A stretch of DNA of 64,000 bases from Parashewanella sp965200795 (GCA_965200795.1 CBDAVB010000001.1:62001-126000), one strand, 5' to 3'. Counted from the stretch's first letter, positions 15,495 to 24,111 are shown. The notes: generated by a model not told the origin, from the sequence alone. Program-made: numbers and translations.

Positions 15495-17663
15495 AGTTAT
15501 CAAGATAAAGGTAAAGAACAAAAACTCGTCCGGTTGGGACACCGTTCTAACGAAAGCTACGTCCCCGAAAAGGCCGGCGCTGCCCGAGCGAAACATTTTC
15601 ATCAAGGCTATAGACGTATTGAACCGCGGGGAGCACAGTATTCTCATCGTTCAATGCAAAGCAGAGACGGCTTTCAATGGTCAACACGCACTTCATTTGA
15701 AGAGTTCAATGCCTTCACACGCTCATTTCTTCAGCCTTCTGAACAAAGAGCGGTATATCGGGATTTCCTCGGTTACGATATAAAGAGAATATTAAGTCGT
15801 CATAGTTCGGATTATGGCAACCGCAATGTACTGAAGGTGTTAAATTCCAACATAAAAAAAGCAGATGACAATGGCTCCCCCGTTATTGTCGAGTGCCTTA
15901 TCCGATATGCGTTGCATGCGGGTATTCCTGTTGATGTTCCTATTTTAAGTGCCTGCGTCACAGCCTATGGCAATGCGGCCCGCCACGATGCCGGGCTTTA
16001 CTGGATACAAAAAGCAGAAGACGCGGCGGCTTTGTTCGGTACGTTAAAGCTGGCACAAAACGTCACCACCTTGAGTGCTCTTATTACGGCCTATGGTAAC
16101 GCGGCCCGCCACGATGCCGGGCTTTACTGGATAAAAAAAGTGGAAGACGCGGCGGCCTTGTTCGGTACGTTAAAGCTGGCACAAAACGTCACCACCTTGA
16201 GTGCTCTTATTACGGCCTATGGTAACGCGGCCCGCCATGATGCCGGGCTTTACTGGATAAAAAAAGCAGAAGACGTGGTGGCCTTGTTCGGTACGTTAAA
16301 GCTGACACAAAACGTCACCACCTTGAATGCTCGTATTACGGCCTATGGTAACGCGGCCCGCCACGATGCCGGGCTTTACTGGATAAAAAAAGCAGAAGAC
16401 GTGGTGGCCTTGTTCGGTACGTTAAAGCTGACACAAGACGTCACCACCTTGAATGCTCGTATTACGGCCTATGGTAACGCGGCCCGCCACGATGCCGGGC
16501 TTTACTGGATAAAAAAAGCAGAAGACGCGGCGGCCTTGTTCGAGACGTTAAAGCTGGCACAAGACGTCACCACCTTGAGTGCTCTTATTACGGCCTATGG
16601 TAACGCGGCCCGCCACGATGCCGGGCTTAACTGGATAAAAAAAGTGGAAGACGCGGCGGCCTTGTTCGAGACGTTAAAGCTGACACAAGACGTCACCACC
16701 TTGAATGCTCGTATTACGGCCTATGGTAACGCGGCCCGCCACGATGCAGGGCTTTACTGGATAAAAAAAGCAGAAGACGTGGTGGCCTTGTTCGGTACGT
16801 TAAAGCTGACACAAGACGTCACCACCTTGAATGCTCGTATTACGGCCTATGGTAACGCGGCCCGCCACGATGCAGGGCTTTACTGGATAAAAAAAGCAGA
16901 AGACGTGGTGGCCTTGTTCGAGAAGTTAAAGCTGACACAAGACGTCACCACCTTGAATGCTCGTATTACGGCCTACGGTAACGCGGCCCGCCATGATGCC
17001 GGGCTTTACTGGATACAAAAAGCAGAAGACGCGGCGGCCTTGTTCGAGACGTTAAAGCTGACACAAGACGTCACCACCTTGAGTGCCCGTATTACGGCCT
17101 ACGGTAACGCGGCCCGCCACGATGCCGGGCTTTACTGGATACAAAAAGCAGAAGACGCGGCGGCCTTGTTCGAGACGTTAAAGCTGACACAAAACGTCAC
17201 CACCCTGGAAGCGCTGATAAGCGCTTATGCTAATGTCGCCTTATTTTGTTCAATAAAAGATACAGCGGAAAAATACCAGTCTCGTGCTTTTCCTCTTTTA
17301 GACAACCTTGTGGAGAAGAAGGTCTTATGCGGTACCCTTGGCATACAAGAAGGTGAATCAAAGCCGAACTGTTTGACAATTGATTTTCATCACAGCGCAT
17401 TAACGGGAAAAGCGGGTATCACGAAAATCAGCGAGATTATCACCACGGACGTGGCCGTCGCTGTTTTAATGAAGCACCTGAATAGTACAAAAGACCAAAA
17501 AAATATTAACATGCTTAGGTTAATTACGGGGTATCGGCATGGCATTCATTACCGCGCGGCTTTTGAGGTGGTGCTCCGGAGGCAAAGTCGGGTTGCTCGA
17601 TATGAGACAGATACTTCAAATCAAGGGTTGATGACAGTTTGGTTATCTTCAGTTAGTGAGTGA
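15477..17663 (+). CDS. Pentatricopeptide-like (PPR-like) repeat protein, N-terminus displaced by IS
   Basis: The 728-codon frame encodes a basic N-terminal region (about residues 1-150), ten near-identical 42-residue tandem repeats (about 154-573; consensus VTTLNARITAYGNAARHDAG then LYWIKKAEDVVALFGTLKLTQD), a partial eleventh repeat and a ~115-residue C-terminal domain (LTIDFHHSALTGKAGITKISEII). The repeat resembles the PPR consensus V-T-Y-N-x-L-I-x-A-Y-x-K-A-G with a longer second helix. The first ~6 codons (from the ATG at 15477) are ISL3 sequence; the real 5' end is at 13275-13355, giving an ancestral protein of about 749 residues. No signal peptide or membrane segment is seen. A role as a host-directed RNA-binding or effector protein is inference; relatedness to other helical-repeat families is possible. 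Confidence 0.7.
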   Translation: MKRRRASYQDKGKEQKLVRLGHRSNESYVPEKAGAARAKHFHQGYRRIEPRGAQYSHRSMQSRDGFQWSTRTSFEEFNAFTRSFLQPSEQRAVYRDFLGYDIKRILSRHSSDYGNRNVLKVLNSNIKKADDNGSPVIVECLIRYALHAGIPVDVPILSACVTAYGNAARHDAGLYWIQKAEDAAALFGTLKLAQNVTTLSALITAYGNAARHDAGLYWIKKVEDAAALFGTLKLAQNVTTLSALITAYGNAARHDAGLYWIKKAEDVVALFGTLKLTQNVTTLNARITAYGNAARHDAGLYWIKKAEDVVALFGTLKLTQDVTTLNARITAYGNAARHDAGLYWIKKAEDAAALFETLKLAQDVTTLSALITAYGNAARHDAGLNWIKKVEDAAALFETLKLTQDVTTLNARITAYGNAARHDAGLYWIKKAEDVVALFGTLKLTQDVTTLNARITAYGNAARHDAGLYWIKKAEDVVALFEKLKLTQDVTTLNARITAYGNAARHDAGLYWIQKAEDAAALFETLKLTQDVTTLSARITAYGNAARHDAGLYWIQKAEDAAALFETLKLTQNVTTLEALISAYANVALFCSIKDTAEKYQSRAFPLLDNLVEKKVLCGTLGIQEGESKPNCLTIDFHHSALTGKAGITKISEIITTDVAVAVLMKHLNSTKDQKNINMLRLITGYRHGIHYRAAFEVVLRRQSRVARYETDTSNQGLMTVWLSSVSE
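15936..17195 (+). repeat. Ten tandem 126-bp coding repeats
   Basis: Ten in-frame copies of a 126-bp unit (units start at 15936, 16062, 16188 and so on every 126 bp). Copies 2-10 share nearly all bases, with recurring alternatives at a few codons (agt/aat, aac/gac, ctt/cgt, gcggcg/gtggtg, ggtacg/gagacg/gagaag). The high identity indicates recent expansion or gene conversion. The first unit and the degenerate eleventh are more diverged. Confidence 0.95.
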
Positions 17664-17692
17664 TTGGATAATATCAAATGATGGCTTTTTTC

Positions 17693-18985
17693 GAGGGCGT
17701 TCAAAATTCTGTGTCAGCCTAAATTCTAAATTTCTAATACGTTATCCAATCTGCCTTCAAAATGGATTGCAAATTGTGACAATGCTAGCCTCCAATTTTG
17801 GACTGGCATTGTCCACTTTTTAGAGGCATTCAATATTCCCGCATAAAGCAATTTTAGCAAGCTGTTTTCATTTGGAAATGCCCCTTTTGTTTTGGTGAGT
17901 TTCCTAAACTGGCGATGTACGGCTTCAATCGCATTGGTCGTGTAAATCACTCGACGTACATATTCTGGATATTTGAAGTAAACGGACAAGTTCTCCCACT
18001 TTCTGCGCCAAGAGTCGATAACGATTGGATACTGGCTACCCCATTTGTTTTCCAGCTCATCTAAAGCCGTTTCAGCAGCCGATTTACTTGTCGCTCTGTA
18101 AACCGGCTTTAAATCAGCCATAAACGCCTTTTGATGCTTAGATGCCACATACTTCATTGAGTTGCGTACCTGATGAATTACGCAAAGCTGAACTTCTGTC
18201 TCCGGGTAAATGCTGGCAATAGCTTCAGGAAAACCGTTTAACCCGTCAACACAAGCAATTAAGATATCCTTAACACCACGATTATGAAGATCGGTCAGTA
18301 CCGAAAGCCAATAATTAGCACCTTCTGACTCTGAAAGATACAGGCCAAGTAACTCTTTCTTACCTTCGAGATTAACGCCTAGAATCGTGTAAATAGCCTT
18401 ACTGACATAGCGACCATTGTCTTTGACTTTATAGTGAATCGCATCCAGCCAAATAATTGGATAGACCTCGTCTAAACTGCGTTGCTGCCATTCTTTGAGC
18501 TGAGGAATAAGCTGATCGGTCACAGCCGTCAAACTGGCTTCTGAAAGCTCTAAACCATACAAATCAGCCACATGAGATTTGATATCACGATAACTCATAC
18601 CCATTGAAAACATTGACAAAATCTTACGATCAATTTCATCAGAGAGCTTAGTTTGATTTTTTTTGACAAGCTGAGGCTCAAAGTTGCCGGCTCTGTCTCT
18701 TGGCGTTTCTAACTCAAATTCGCCAACTGAAGATTTAACGGTTTTTTTACTAAAACCATTTCTTCGATTGGGCTCAAGATCTGAGTCTAAATGTTGATCA
18801 AGTTCTGCTTTAAGCGCTGCTTCTGTTAGTTGTTTGATTAAAGGGGTGAGAACACCATCCGCACCAGTTAAACCTTTACCTGATTGAAGTTGTTCTAAAG
18901 CTTTATTGAAATCGAAATTTTGAGTCATTATGTCATTCCTGTTTTTGACATTTTACCGAAATGACACAGATTTCTAAACACTACC
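17693..18985 (-). mobile_element. IS256-family element, copy 2
   Basis: Same 1,293-bp element as copy 1, with the 8-bp duplication cttttttc at 17685-17692 and 18986-18993. It sits about 30 bp after the PPR-like gene stop. Confidence 0.96.
17726..18928 (-). CDS. IS256-family transposase, copy 2
   Basis: Intact 400-residue mutator-type transposase with the same protein sequence as copies 1 and 4 and the full DDE triad (D162, D228, E335). One synonymous change (tatt for tatg near 17836) marks it off from the others at DNA level. Confidence 0.96.
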   Translation of the reverse strand: MTQNFDFNKALEQLQSGKGLTGADGVLTPLIKQLTEAALKAELDQHLDSDLEPNRRNGFSKKTVKSSVGEFELETPRDRAGNFEPQLVKKNQTKLSDEIDRKILSMFSMGMSYRDIKSHVADLYGLELSEASLTAVTDQLIPQLKEWQQRSLDEVYPIIWLDAIHYKVKDNGRYVSKAIYTILGVNLEGKKELLGLYLSESEGANYWLSVLTDLHNRGVKDILIACVDGLNGFPEAIASIYPETEVQLCVIHQVRNSMKYVASKHQKAFMADLKPVYRATSKSAAETALDELENKWGSQYPIVIDSWRRKWENLSVYFKYPEYVRRVIYTTNAIEAVHRQFRKLTKTKGAFPNENSLLKLLYAGILNASKKWTMPVQNWRLALSQFAIHFEGRLDNVLEI

Positions 18986-19084
18986 CTTTTTTCTAATCCG
19001 GCGCGGCCCATTTAGAGCAGTCCACCTAAATGGTTTTTGTCCGAAAATGAGACAGCCGTTTTGAAAATGTGTATCAGTTTATCG

Positions 19085-19240
19085 GAGGGTTCTATCGGAT
19101 ACAGACTCACTTTAAGTGAGCAACATAGCATAGCTCGATAAAATCACTTAAAGTGAGCGGCGTGCTTTCGAGAATCGGTTAATGTGAGCAATCGCATTTT
19201 TATAAAATCATTTATTGTGAGCGGAAATTAGCGGATAAAC
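19085..19240. repeat. Iterated tgagc motifs, probable old transposon end
   Basis: Four spaced copies of a tgagc-containing motif: tcactttaagtgagcaa, tcacttaaagtgagcgg, ggttaatgtgagcaa and tcatttattgtgagcgg. The first two are near-palindromic. The block is followed by gcggataaacgcgggc, which also occurs (as acggataaacgcaagc) after a cgtgagcag motif in the island's inverted repeats. It resembles the multiple terminal binding sites of large IS; an iteron role is less likely because no replication gene is near. No gene is seen in 18994-19290. Confidence 0.5.
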
Positions 19241-19411
19241 GCGGGCAAACCGATTTATAAGTGCAAGCAACTACACCTGGCCGCTTGAAATAGATTGTTT
19301 AAACCTTCCATCCGAGCATTCGTATACGTGGATGACCAGCGCCGTAAAATTCTCTCCGCATGCCTTTGAACCGTTTCAGGCGCTTTTCGGACGGGTTCTG
19401 ACATTTCTATG

Positions 19412-20704
19412 GAGGGCGTTCAAAATTCTGTGTCAGCCTAAATTCTAAATTTCTAATACGTTATCCAATCTGCCTTCAAAATGGATTGCAAATTGTGACA
19501 ATGCTAGCCTCCAATTTTGGACTGGCATTGTCCACTTTTTAGAGGCATTCAATATGCCCGCATAAAGCAATTTTAGCAAGCTGTTTTCATTTGGAAATGC
19601 CCCTTTTGTTTTGGTGAGTTTCCTAAACTGGCGATGTACGGCTTCAATCGCATTGGTCGTGTAAATCACTCGACGTACATATTCTGGATATTTGAAGTAA
19701 ACGGACAAGTTCTCCCACTTTCTGCGCCAAGAGTCGATAACGATTGGATACTGGCTACCCCATTTGTTTTCCAGCTCATCTAAAGCCGTTTCAGCAGCCG
19801 ATTTACTTGTCGCTCTGTAAACCGGCTTTAAATCACCCATAAACGCCTTTTGATGCTTAGATGCCACATACTTCATTGAGTTGCGTACCTGATGAATTAC
19901 GCAAAGCTGAACTTCTGTCTCCGGGTAAATGCTGGCAATAGCTTCAGGAAAACCGTTTAACCCGTCAACACAAGCAATTAAGATATCCTTAACACCACGA
20001 TTATGAAGATCGGTCAGTACCGAAAGCCAATAATTAGCACCTTCTGACTCTGAAAGATACAGGCCAAGTAACTCTTTCTTACCTTCGAGATTAACGCCTA
20101 GAATCGTGTAAATAGCCTTACTGACATAGCGACCATTGTCTTTGACTTTATAGTGAATCGCATCCAGCCAAATAATTGGATAGACCTCGTCTAAACTGCG
20201 TTGCTGCCATTCTTTGAGCTGAGGAATAAGCTGATCGGTCACAGCCGTCAAACTGGCTTCTGAAAGCTCTAAACCATACAAATCAGCCACATGAGATTTG
20301 ATATCACGATAACTCATACCCATTGAAAACATTGACAAAATCTTACGATCAATTTCATCAGAGAGCTTAGTTTGATTTTTTTTGACAAGCTGAGGCTCAA
20401 AGTTGCCGGCTCTGTCTCTTGGCGTTTCTAACTCAAATTCGCCAACTGAAGATTTAACGGTTTTTTTACTAAAACCATTTCTTCGATTGGGCTCAAGATC
20501 TGAGTCTAAATGTTGATCAAGTTCTGCTTTAAGCGCTGCTTCTGTTAGTTGTTTGATTAAAGGGGTGAGAACACCATCCGCACCAGTTAAACCTTTACCT
20601 GATTGAAGTTGTTCTAAAGCTTTATTGAAATCGAAATTTTGAGTCATTATGTCATTCCTGTTTTTGACATTTTACCGAAATGACACAGATTTCTAAACAC
20701 TACC
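19412..20704 (-). mobile_element. IS256-family element, copy 3
   Basis: 1,293 bp with the 8-bp duplication tttctatg at 19404-19411 and 20705-20712, inserted in the decayed ISL3 transposase gene. Removing it restores the ISL3 sequence. Confidence 0.96.
19445..20647 (-). CDS. IS256-family transposase, copy 3
   Basis: Intact 400-residue transposase; the catalytic residues are unchanged. It differs from the other three copies by a single residue, Gly instead of Ala at position 271 (AFMGDLKP). Confidence 0.96.
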   Translation of the reverse strand: MTQNFDFNKALEQLQSGKGLTGADGVLTPLIKQLTEAALKAELDQHLDSDLEPNRRNGFSKKTVKSSVGEFELETPRDRAGNFEPQLVKKNQTKLSDEIDRKILSMFSMGMSYRDIKSHVADLYGLELSEASLTAVTDQLIPQLKEWQQRSLDEVYPIIWLDAIHYKVKDNGRYVSKAIYTILGVNLEGKKELLGLYLSESEGANYWLSVLTDLHNRGVKDILIACVDGLNGFPEAIASIYPETEVQLCVIHQVRNSMKYVASKHQKAFMGDLKPVYRATSKSAAETALDELENKWGSQYPIVIDSWRRKWENLSVYFKYPEYVRRVIYTTNAIEAVHRQFRKLTKTKGAFPNENSLLKLLYAGILNASKKWTMPVQNWRLALSQFAIHFEGRLDNVLEI

Positions 20705-21470
20705 TTTCTATGTTACCCAACTGTTTCTTAGCGAAATTAATGAAATACGTCAGCCTCCAACGGGCGGCGTGAGCGGTTTCAGCTTGACGTATCCGACGGA
20801 GTTGTTCCTTAATTCGCCAAGCTGTTGCTGTATTCAGGTCGCTGGACTCTAGCTCTGCAAGTGCTTCTTTTTGTTTCTCAGTAAGTGAGCCGTCTGCATT
20901 TTTCAGTACTGCCCGGCGCAGGCTCTTTGGATGCGGTTGGGTTTTTCTCTCCGCTTTACGTACTTCATCAACCGCTTTAGTGAACAGTCGCACAACATGG
21001 AACCAATCAAGCGTTACGTTAGCGTCCGGGAACTCTTCCTCTGCTGCTGACAGGAAAGCTCTTGACATATCACACACGACTTCAGGTACATTATCGGCTT
21101 TGCCTTGATGCTCTGTAAGAAAAGACTTAAATCGCTTAACGGTTTCCTTACCTTTTCCGGGCGCAGCGAACACAGCAGGCTTGTCTTTCTTGTCCAGGCC
21201 AATGAAAACAGTAACGATGCTCTGTAAGAATAGTTGCGGCCGCGTTTAGCCGCCGTTTCATCGAGTCCAATCGCTTTAAGCTTCCTCGTTCAGCTTCAAT
21301 TTCGAGAACAAGTTCATTCGGTGAGCTTGACATATCAAGGTGTTGATTAACCAGCTTCCAAGGTTCCTGAATTCCAAGACCGAGCATCAAAACTTGAGTA
21401 CCATCCATGCTATTTACTTCCAGTATTAAGGCGACAAAAAACTCCGGTTATTATCTCAAATATAATTTAT

Positions 21471-22579
21471 AGGACTTACGCATTGACAGAGTGTTTTGAA
21501 ATTTGATATCGGGTAAAATGATCATTTTCAGGGATGGAAGTGAGAAAGACTACTCGCCCAACTACAGCTAGATGTACTCTTCCGCAATACATGGGATTTT
21601 TGATAAGTGAACCAAAATCATCAACATGCACAAGGTTGGCAGAAGTGACGGGTATCTCTCACGATAGCGTTAACCGCTTTCTTCACCGTGAAGATTATCA
21701 ACCGAAAGACTTATTTGATGAGGCAGCTCAAGATCTATGTCTTGTTGGTGGTACTTTGAGTGTTGATGATAGCGTACTTGATAAACCTTACAGTCATCAC
21801 GTAGAACTGGTGAGTCATTTTTGGTCAGGGAAACACCATCGAGCAGTCAAAGGGATTAACCTCGTAACCCTCTATTACACCGACATGACTGGTCGCCATA
21901 TGCCCGTCAATTACAGGATATGCGATAAATCCGAAGGCAAGACTAAAAATGACTATTTTCGTGAAATGCTGGCAGAAGTACTGGATTGGGGACTCAAGCC
22001 AAAGTTTGTAACGGGAGACTCTTGGTACAGCTGCGTCAGGAATCTGAAGACGATTAAAAACCATCAGACAGGATTCATGTTTGCTGTCGAGAAAAACAGA
22101 ACAGTATCGCAGGAAAAAGGCCAATGGCTGCAAATTCAGCACCTTGACGTTCCTTGTGACGGTTTGGAGGTTTGGCTTAAAGATTTTGGCAAGGTCAGGT
22201 TGTTTAGAACGACGCTAAAAGACCAGCATCGCTACTACGTGGTTTACTTGCCAGAGGAAGAACCTTTTCAGCATGATGACTTTAAAGCCATTCATGATCA
22301 ACACTGGCAAATTGAACAATATCACAGAGCAATCAAGCAAGTCTGTCATATTGAGCATTTTCAAGTGCGTAGTGAGCGACCTGTACGAAATCACATCTTC
22401 TCAAGCATTTTGAGTTTTGTTTATCTACAAAAAATGCAGATAGCGCAAGAGTTCACCAATATTTATCAGCACCAACGTGAACTGTTTAAAGATGTTGTTG
22501 GTGCTTTCATTGAACATTTTGCGAAAGGCAAAGAGCAACTCCTACCAAAATTGCACAGTACCATCAATGCGTAAGTCCT
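21471..22579 (+). mobile_element. IS4/IS701-type element, copy 2
   Basis: 1,109 bp, the same length and termini as the copy at 9324-10432. The flanking heptamers aatttat and aatttag agree at six of seven positions, consistent with a 7-bp target duplication with one later change. It is inserted near the 5' end of the decayed ISL3. Confidence 0.9.
21534..22574 (+). CDS. DDE transposase (IS4/IS701 superfamily), copy 2
   Basis: Intact 346-residue transposase with the same DDE layout as copy 1 (VDDSVLDKPY, VTGDSWYSC, QIEQYHRAIKQ). It differs from copy 1 at a handful of residues, so the two copies are not from the same recent burst. Confidence 0.88.
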   Translation: MEVRKTTRPTTARCTLPQYMGFLISEPKSSTCTRLAEVTGISHDSVNRFLHREDYQPKDLFDEAAQDLCLVGGTLSVDDSVLDKPYSHHVELVSHFWSGKHHRAVKGINLVTLYYTDMTGRHMPVNYRICDKSEGKTKNDYFREMLAEVLDWGLKPKFVTGDSWYSCVRNLKTIKNHQTGFMFAVEKNRTVSQEKGQWLQIQHLDVPCDGLEVWLKDFGKVRLFRTTLKDQHRYYVVYLPEEEPFQHDDFKAIHDQHWQIEQYHRAIKQVCHIEHFQVRSERPVRNHIFSSILSFVYLQKMQIAQEFTNIYQHQRELFKDVVGAFIEHFAKGKEQLLPKLHSTINA

Positions 22580-22614
22580 AATTTAGTTAAATCCACACTA
22601 AATGACGAAGAGCC

Positions 22615-22638
22615 AAAAAACTTATAGTTGGGTACTTA
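22615..22638. repeat. MITE, right end (partner of 10484-10615)
   Basis: The sequence aaaaaacttatag then ttgggtactta matches the terminal inverted repeat of the MITE at 48077-48240. It begins with the same octamer, aaaaaact, that ends the left part at 10615, proving that the 12-kb island split one MITE. kdsB ends 15 bp further on. Confidence 0.85.
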
Positions 22639-22652
22639 TTTATAAGAAACAA

Positions 22653-23390
22653 TTAATCAACTGATAAACGAGCTTCGCATTTTTTAACGTCTTCAGGCGT
22701 GTCAACTTCTTGCGAGTTAAACGCGCTGATTGCAATTTTAATTTTGTGGCCGTGTTCTAGTGCTCGAAGTTGCTCTAATTTTTCAAGCTGTTCTAATTTA
22801 CCGTATGGAAGTTTAGCGAACTTCTGAATAAAGCGACTGGTGTAAGCATACATACCAATATGCTTGTAAGCCGGATAATCTTGAGTATCACGGCCAAACG
22901 GAATACGCGCTCTTGAGAAGTAAAGTGCATGATGATGGTTATCAAATACCACTTTTACTTGCATCGGATCATCAATATCACTTTGATTAGTGATTTGATA
23001 AGCCAGTGTCGCCATTTCAAATTCACCGGGGTGCTTTTCAAAGAGGTTAATTAACTGCTCAATAGAAATTGGATCAACTAATGGCTGGTCACCTTGTAGG
23101 TTGATGATTACTTCTTCATCAGTTAAGCCTAAAGATGTAATAGCCTCATTGATTCTGTCTGTACCCGTAGCGGCGTCCGGAGAGGTCATTACGACTTTGC
23201 CGCCAAAGCCCTCAATCACATATTGAATACGCTGATCGTCTGTCGCTACATAAATATTATTAACGCCCCTGGCAAGAGATGCTCTTTCATAAACATGTTG
23301 AATCATAGGCTTACCGGCGATCAATGCCAGAGGTTTACCAGGGAAACGAGTAGAGCCGTAGCGAGCCGGAATAATCAGTGTATAACTCAT
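22653..23390 (-). CDS. kdsB: KdsB, CMP-KDO synthetase
   Basis: 3-deoxy-manno-octulosonate cytidylyltransferase activates KDO for lipopolysaccharide inner-core synthesis. The 245-residue product has the N-terminal IPARYGSTRFPGKPL nucleotide-binding motif, NLQGDQPL, and FSRARIPF(GR) before the YKHIGMYAY segment, all hallmarks of KdsB, and a family-typical length. It is transcribed towards the MITE and converges on ttcA. A Gram-negative cell with a KDO-containing LPS is implied. Confidence 0.96.
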   Translation of the reverse strand: MSYTLIIPARYGSTRFPGKPLALIAGKPMIQHVYERASLARGVNNIYVATDDQRIQYVIEGFGGKVVMTSPDAATGTDRINEAITSLGLTDEEVIINLQGDQPLVDPISIEQLINLFEKHPGEFEMATLAYQITNQSDIDDPMQVKVVFDNHHHALYFSRARIPFGRDTQDYPAYKHIGMYAYTSRFIQKFAKLPYGKLEQLEKLEQLRALEHGHKIKIAISAFNSQEVDTPEDVKKCEARLSVD

Positions 23391-23496
23391 GAAATAACCT
23401 TAGAAAAGAAAAAGAGAGGTAGCTTTGTGCGTGAATAATAACAGCTCCTAAAGCAGGAATTAACCGGAGCTATTAAATTATTAAAATAAGAGCTGG

Positions 23497-24111
23497 TTAC
23501 TTAGCGCTCCACATGTCTCTGTCGATCGTGACATCAAGATCGTTCAATAAACCGTTATCGATACCATAAATCCAACCGTGAATGGAAACATTTTGTCCGC
23601 TTTTCCAAGCTTGCTGAATGATAGAAGAAGATGTGAGGTTAGCCACTTGTTCTATTACATTGAGCTCGCAGAGACGATTAAATTTGTCTTCTTCATTAAG
23701 CTGTTTTAGTTCGGGCGCATATTTATTGTAAGTAATGCGAATGTGATCAAGCCAGTGATCGATAAGGCCAAAACGTTCATCGGCGGACATTGATGCCTTA
23801 ATACCGCCGCAACCGTAATGGCCAACAATCATAATATGTTTTACCTTTAACACTTCAACGGCGTATTGAATTACAGACAGACAGTTGATGTCGGTTTGAA
23901 TCACTTGGTTGGCTATATTTCTATGTACGAATACCTCACCAGGCATCACATCAATGATTTGGTTAGACGGGACGCGACTGTCAGAGCAGCCAATCCATAA
24001 ATATTCAGGTGTTTGTTGCTTAGCAAGCTGTTCAAAAAAGCCGGGCTTTTCTTCAGTGATTCGTTTAGCCCACTCACGATTATTATCAAAAAGAGGTTTA
24101 AGTATTTTCAT
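23497..24111 (-). CDS. can: Beta-class carbonic anhydrase
   Basis: Zinc enzyme interconverting CO2 and bicarbonate in the cytoplasm. The 204-residue product shows the beta-class zinc ligands and catalytic dyad: CSDSRVP near residue 42 (Cys and Asp-Arg) and HYGCGGIKA near residue 98 (His and Cys), plus FVHRNIANQV. Length and order match the E. coli Can type. It lies between kdsB and an M15 peptidase gene, same strand, with gaps of about 105 and 35 bp. Confidence 0.95.
   Translation of the reverse strand: MKILKPLFDNNREWAKRITEEKPGFFEQLAKQQTPEYLWIGCSDSRVPSNQIIDVMPGEVFVHRNIANQVIQTDINCLSVIQYAVEVLKVKHIMIVGHYGCGGIKASMSADERFGLIDHWLDHIRITYNKYAPELKQLNEEDKFNRLCELNVIEQVANLTSSSIIQQAWKSGQNVSIHGWIYGIDNGLLNDLDVTIDRDMWSAK

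Larger units (their letters stand above)
10616..22614. mobile_element. 12.0-kb ISL3-bounded composite transposon-like island
   Basis: The island starts with ISL3 terminal sequence ggctcttcgtcg (10616) and ends with its inverse cgacgaagagcc-type end (to 22614, with one change). The 8 bases outside each end are identical (aaaaaact, 10608-10615 and 22615-22622), the target size usual for ISL3. Joining the outer flanks restores an uninterrupted MITE. Both terminal ISL3 copies run on the minus strand and are decayed. Cargo: the PPR-like repeat gene, IS630 relics and later IS insertions (IS4-type, two IS256, one IS701-type, one ISL3). The boundaries are read directly; mobility as one unit is inference. 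Confidence 0.8.
19270..22614 (-). pseudogene. Decayed ISL3 element, split by two IS
   Basis: Pieces at 19270-19411, 20705-21470 and 22580-22614 align in order with an intact minus-strand ISL3, including transposase segments (LFTKAVDEVRKAERK, MDGTQVLML...) and the outer end at 22614. An internal deletion joins the N-terminal region to the middle near 21230-21290. Its 3' end is replaced by the tgagc block near 19265. IS256 copy 3 entered at tttctatg and an IS701-type copy near its 5' end. It forms the right edge of the 12-kb island. Confidence 0.85.

Noticed and set aside
15477..15500. ATG at 15477 as the natural start of the PPR-like protein
   Set aside because: The first codons are the inverted repeat of ISL3 (gaaacgacgaagagcc); the matching octamer shows that the natural 5' end is at 13275-13355.
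15936..17195. Regular repeats that could be taken for a CRISPR or satellite array
   Set aside because: The period is 126 bp with no spacer-repeat alternation, and all units stay in one reading frame, so this is a coding repeat.
19085..19240. Plasmid-type replication origin
   Set aside because: The motifs are imperfect and irregular, no rep gene or DnaA box cluster is near, and related sequence occurs next to IS relics; a transposon end is simpler.
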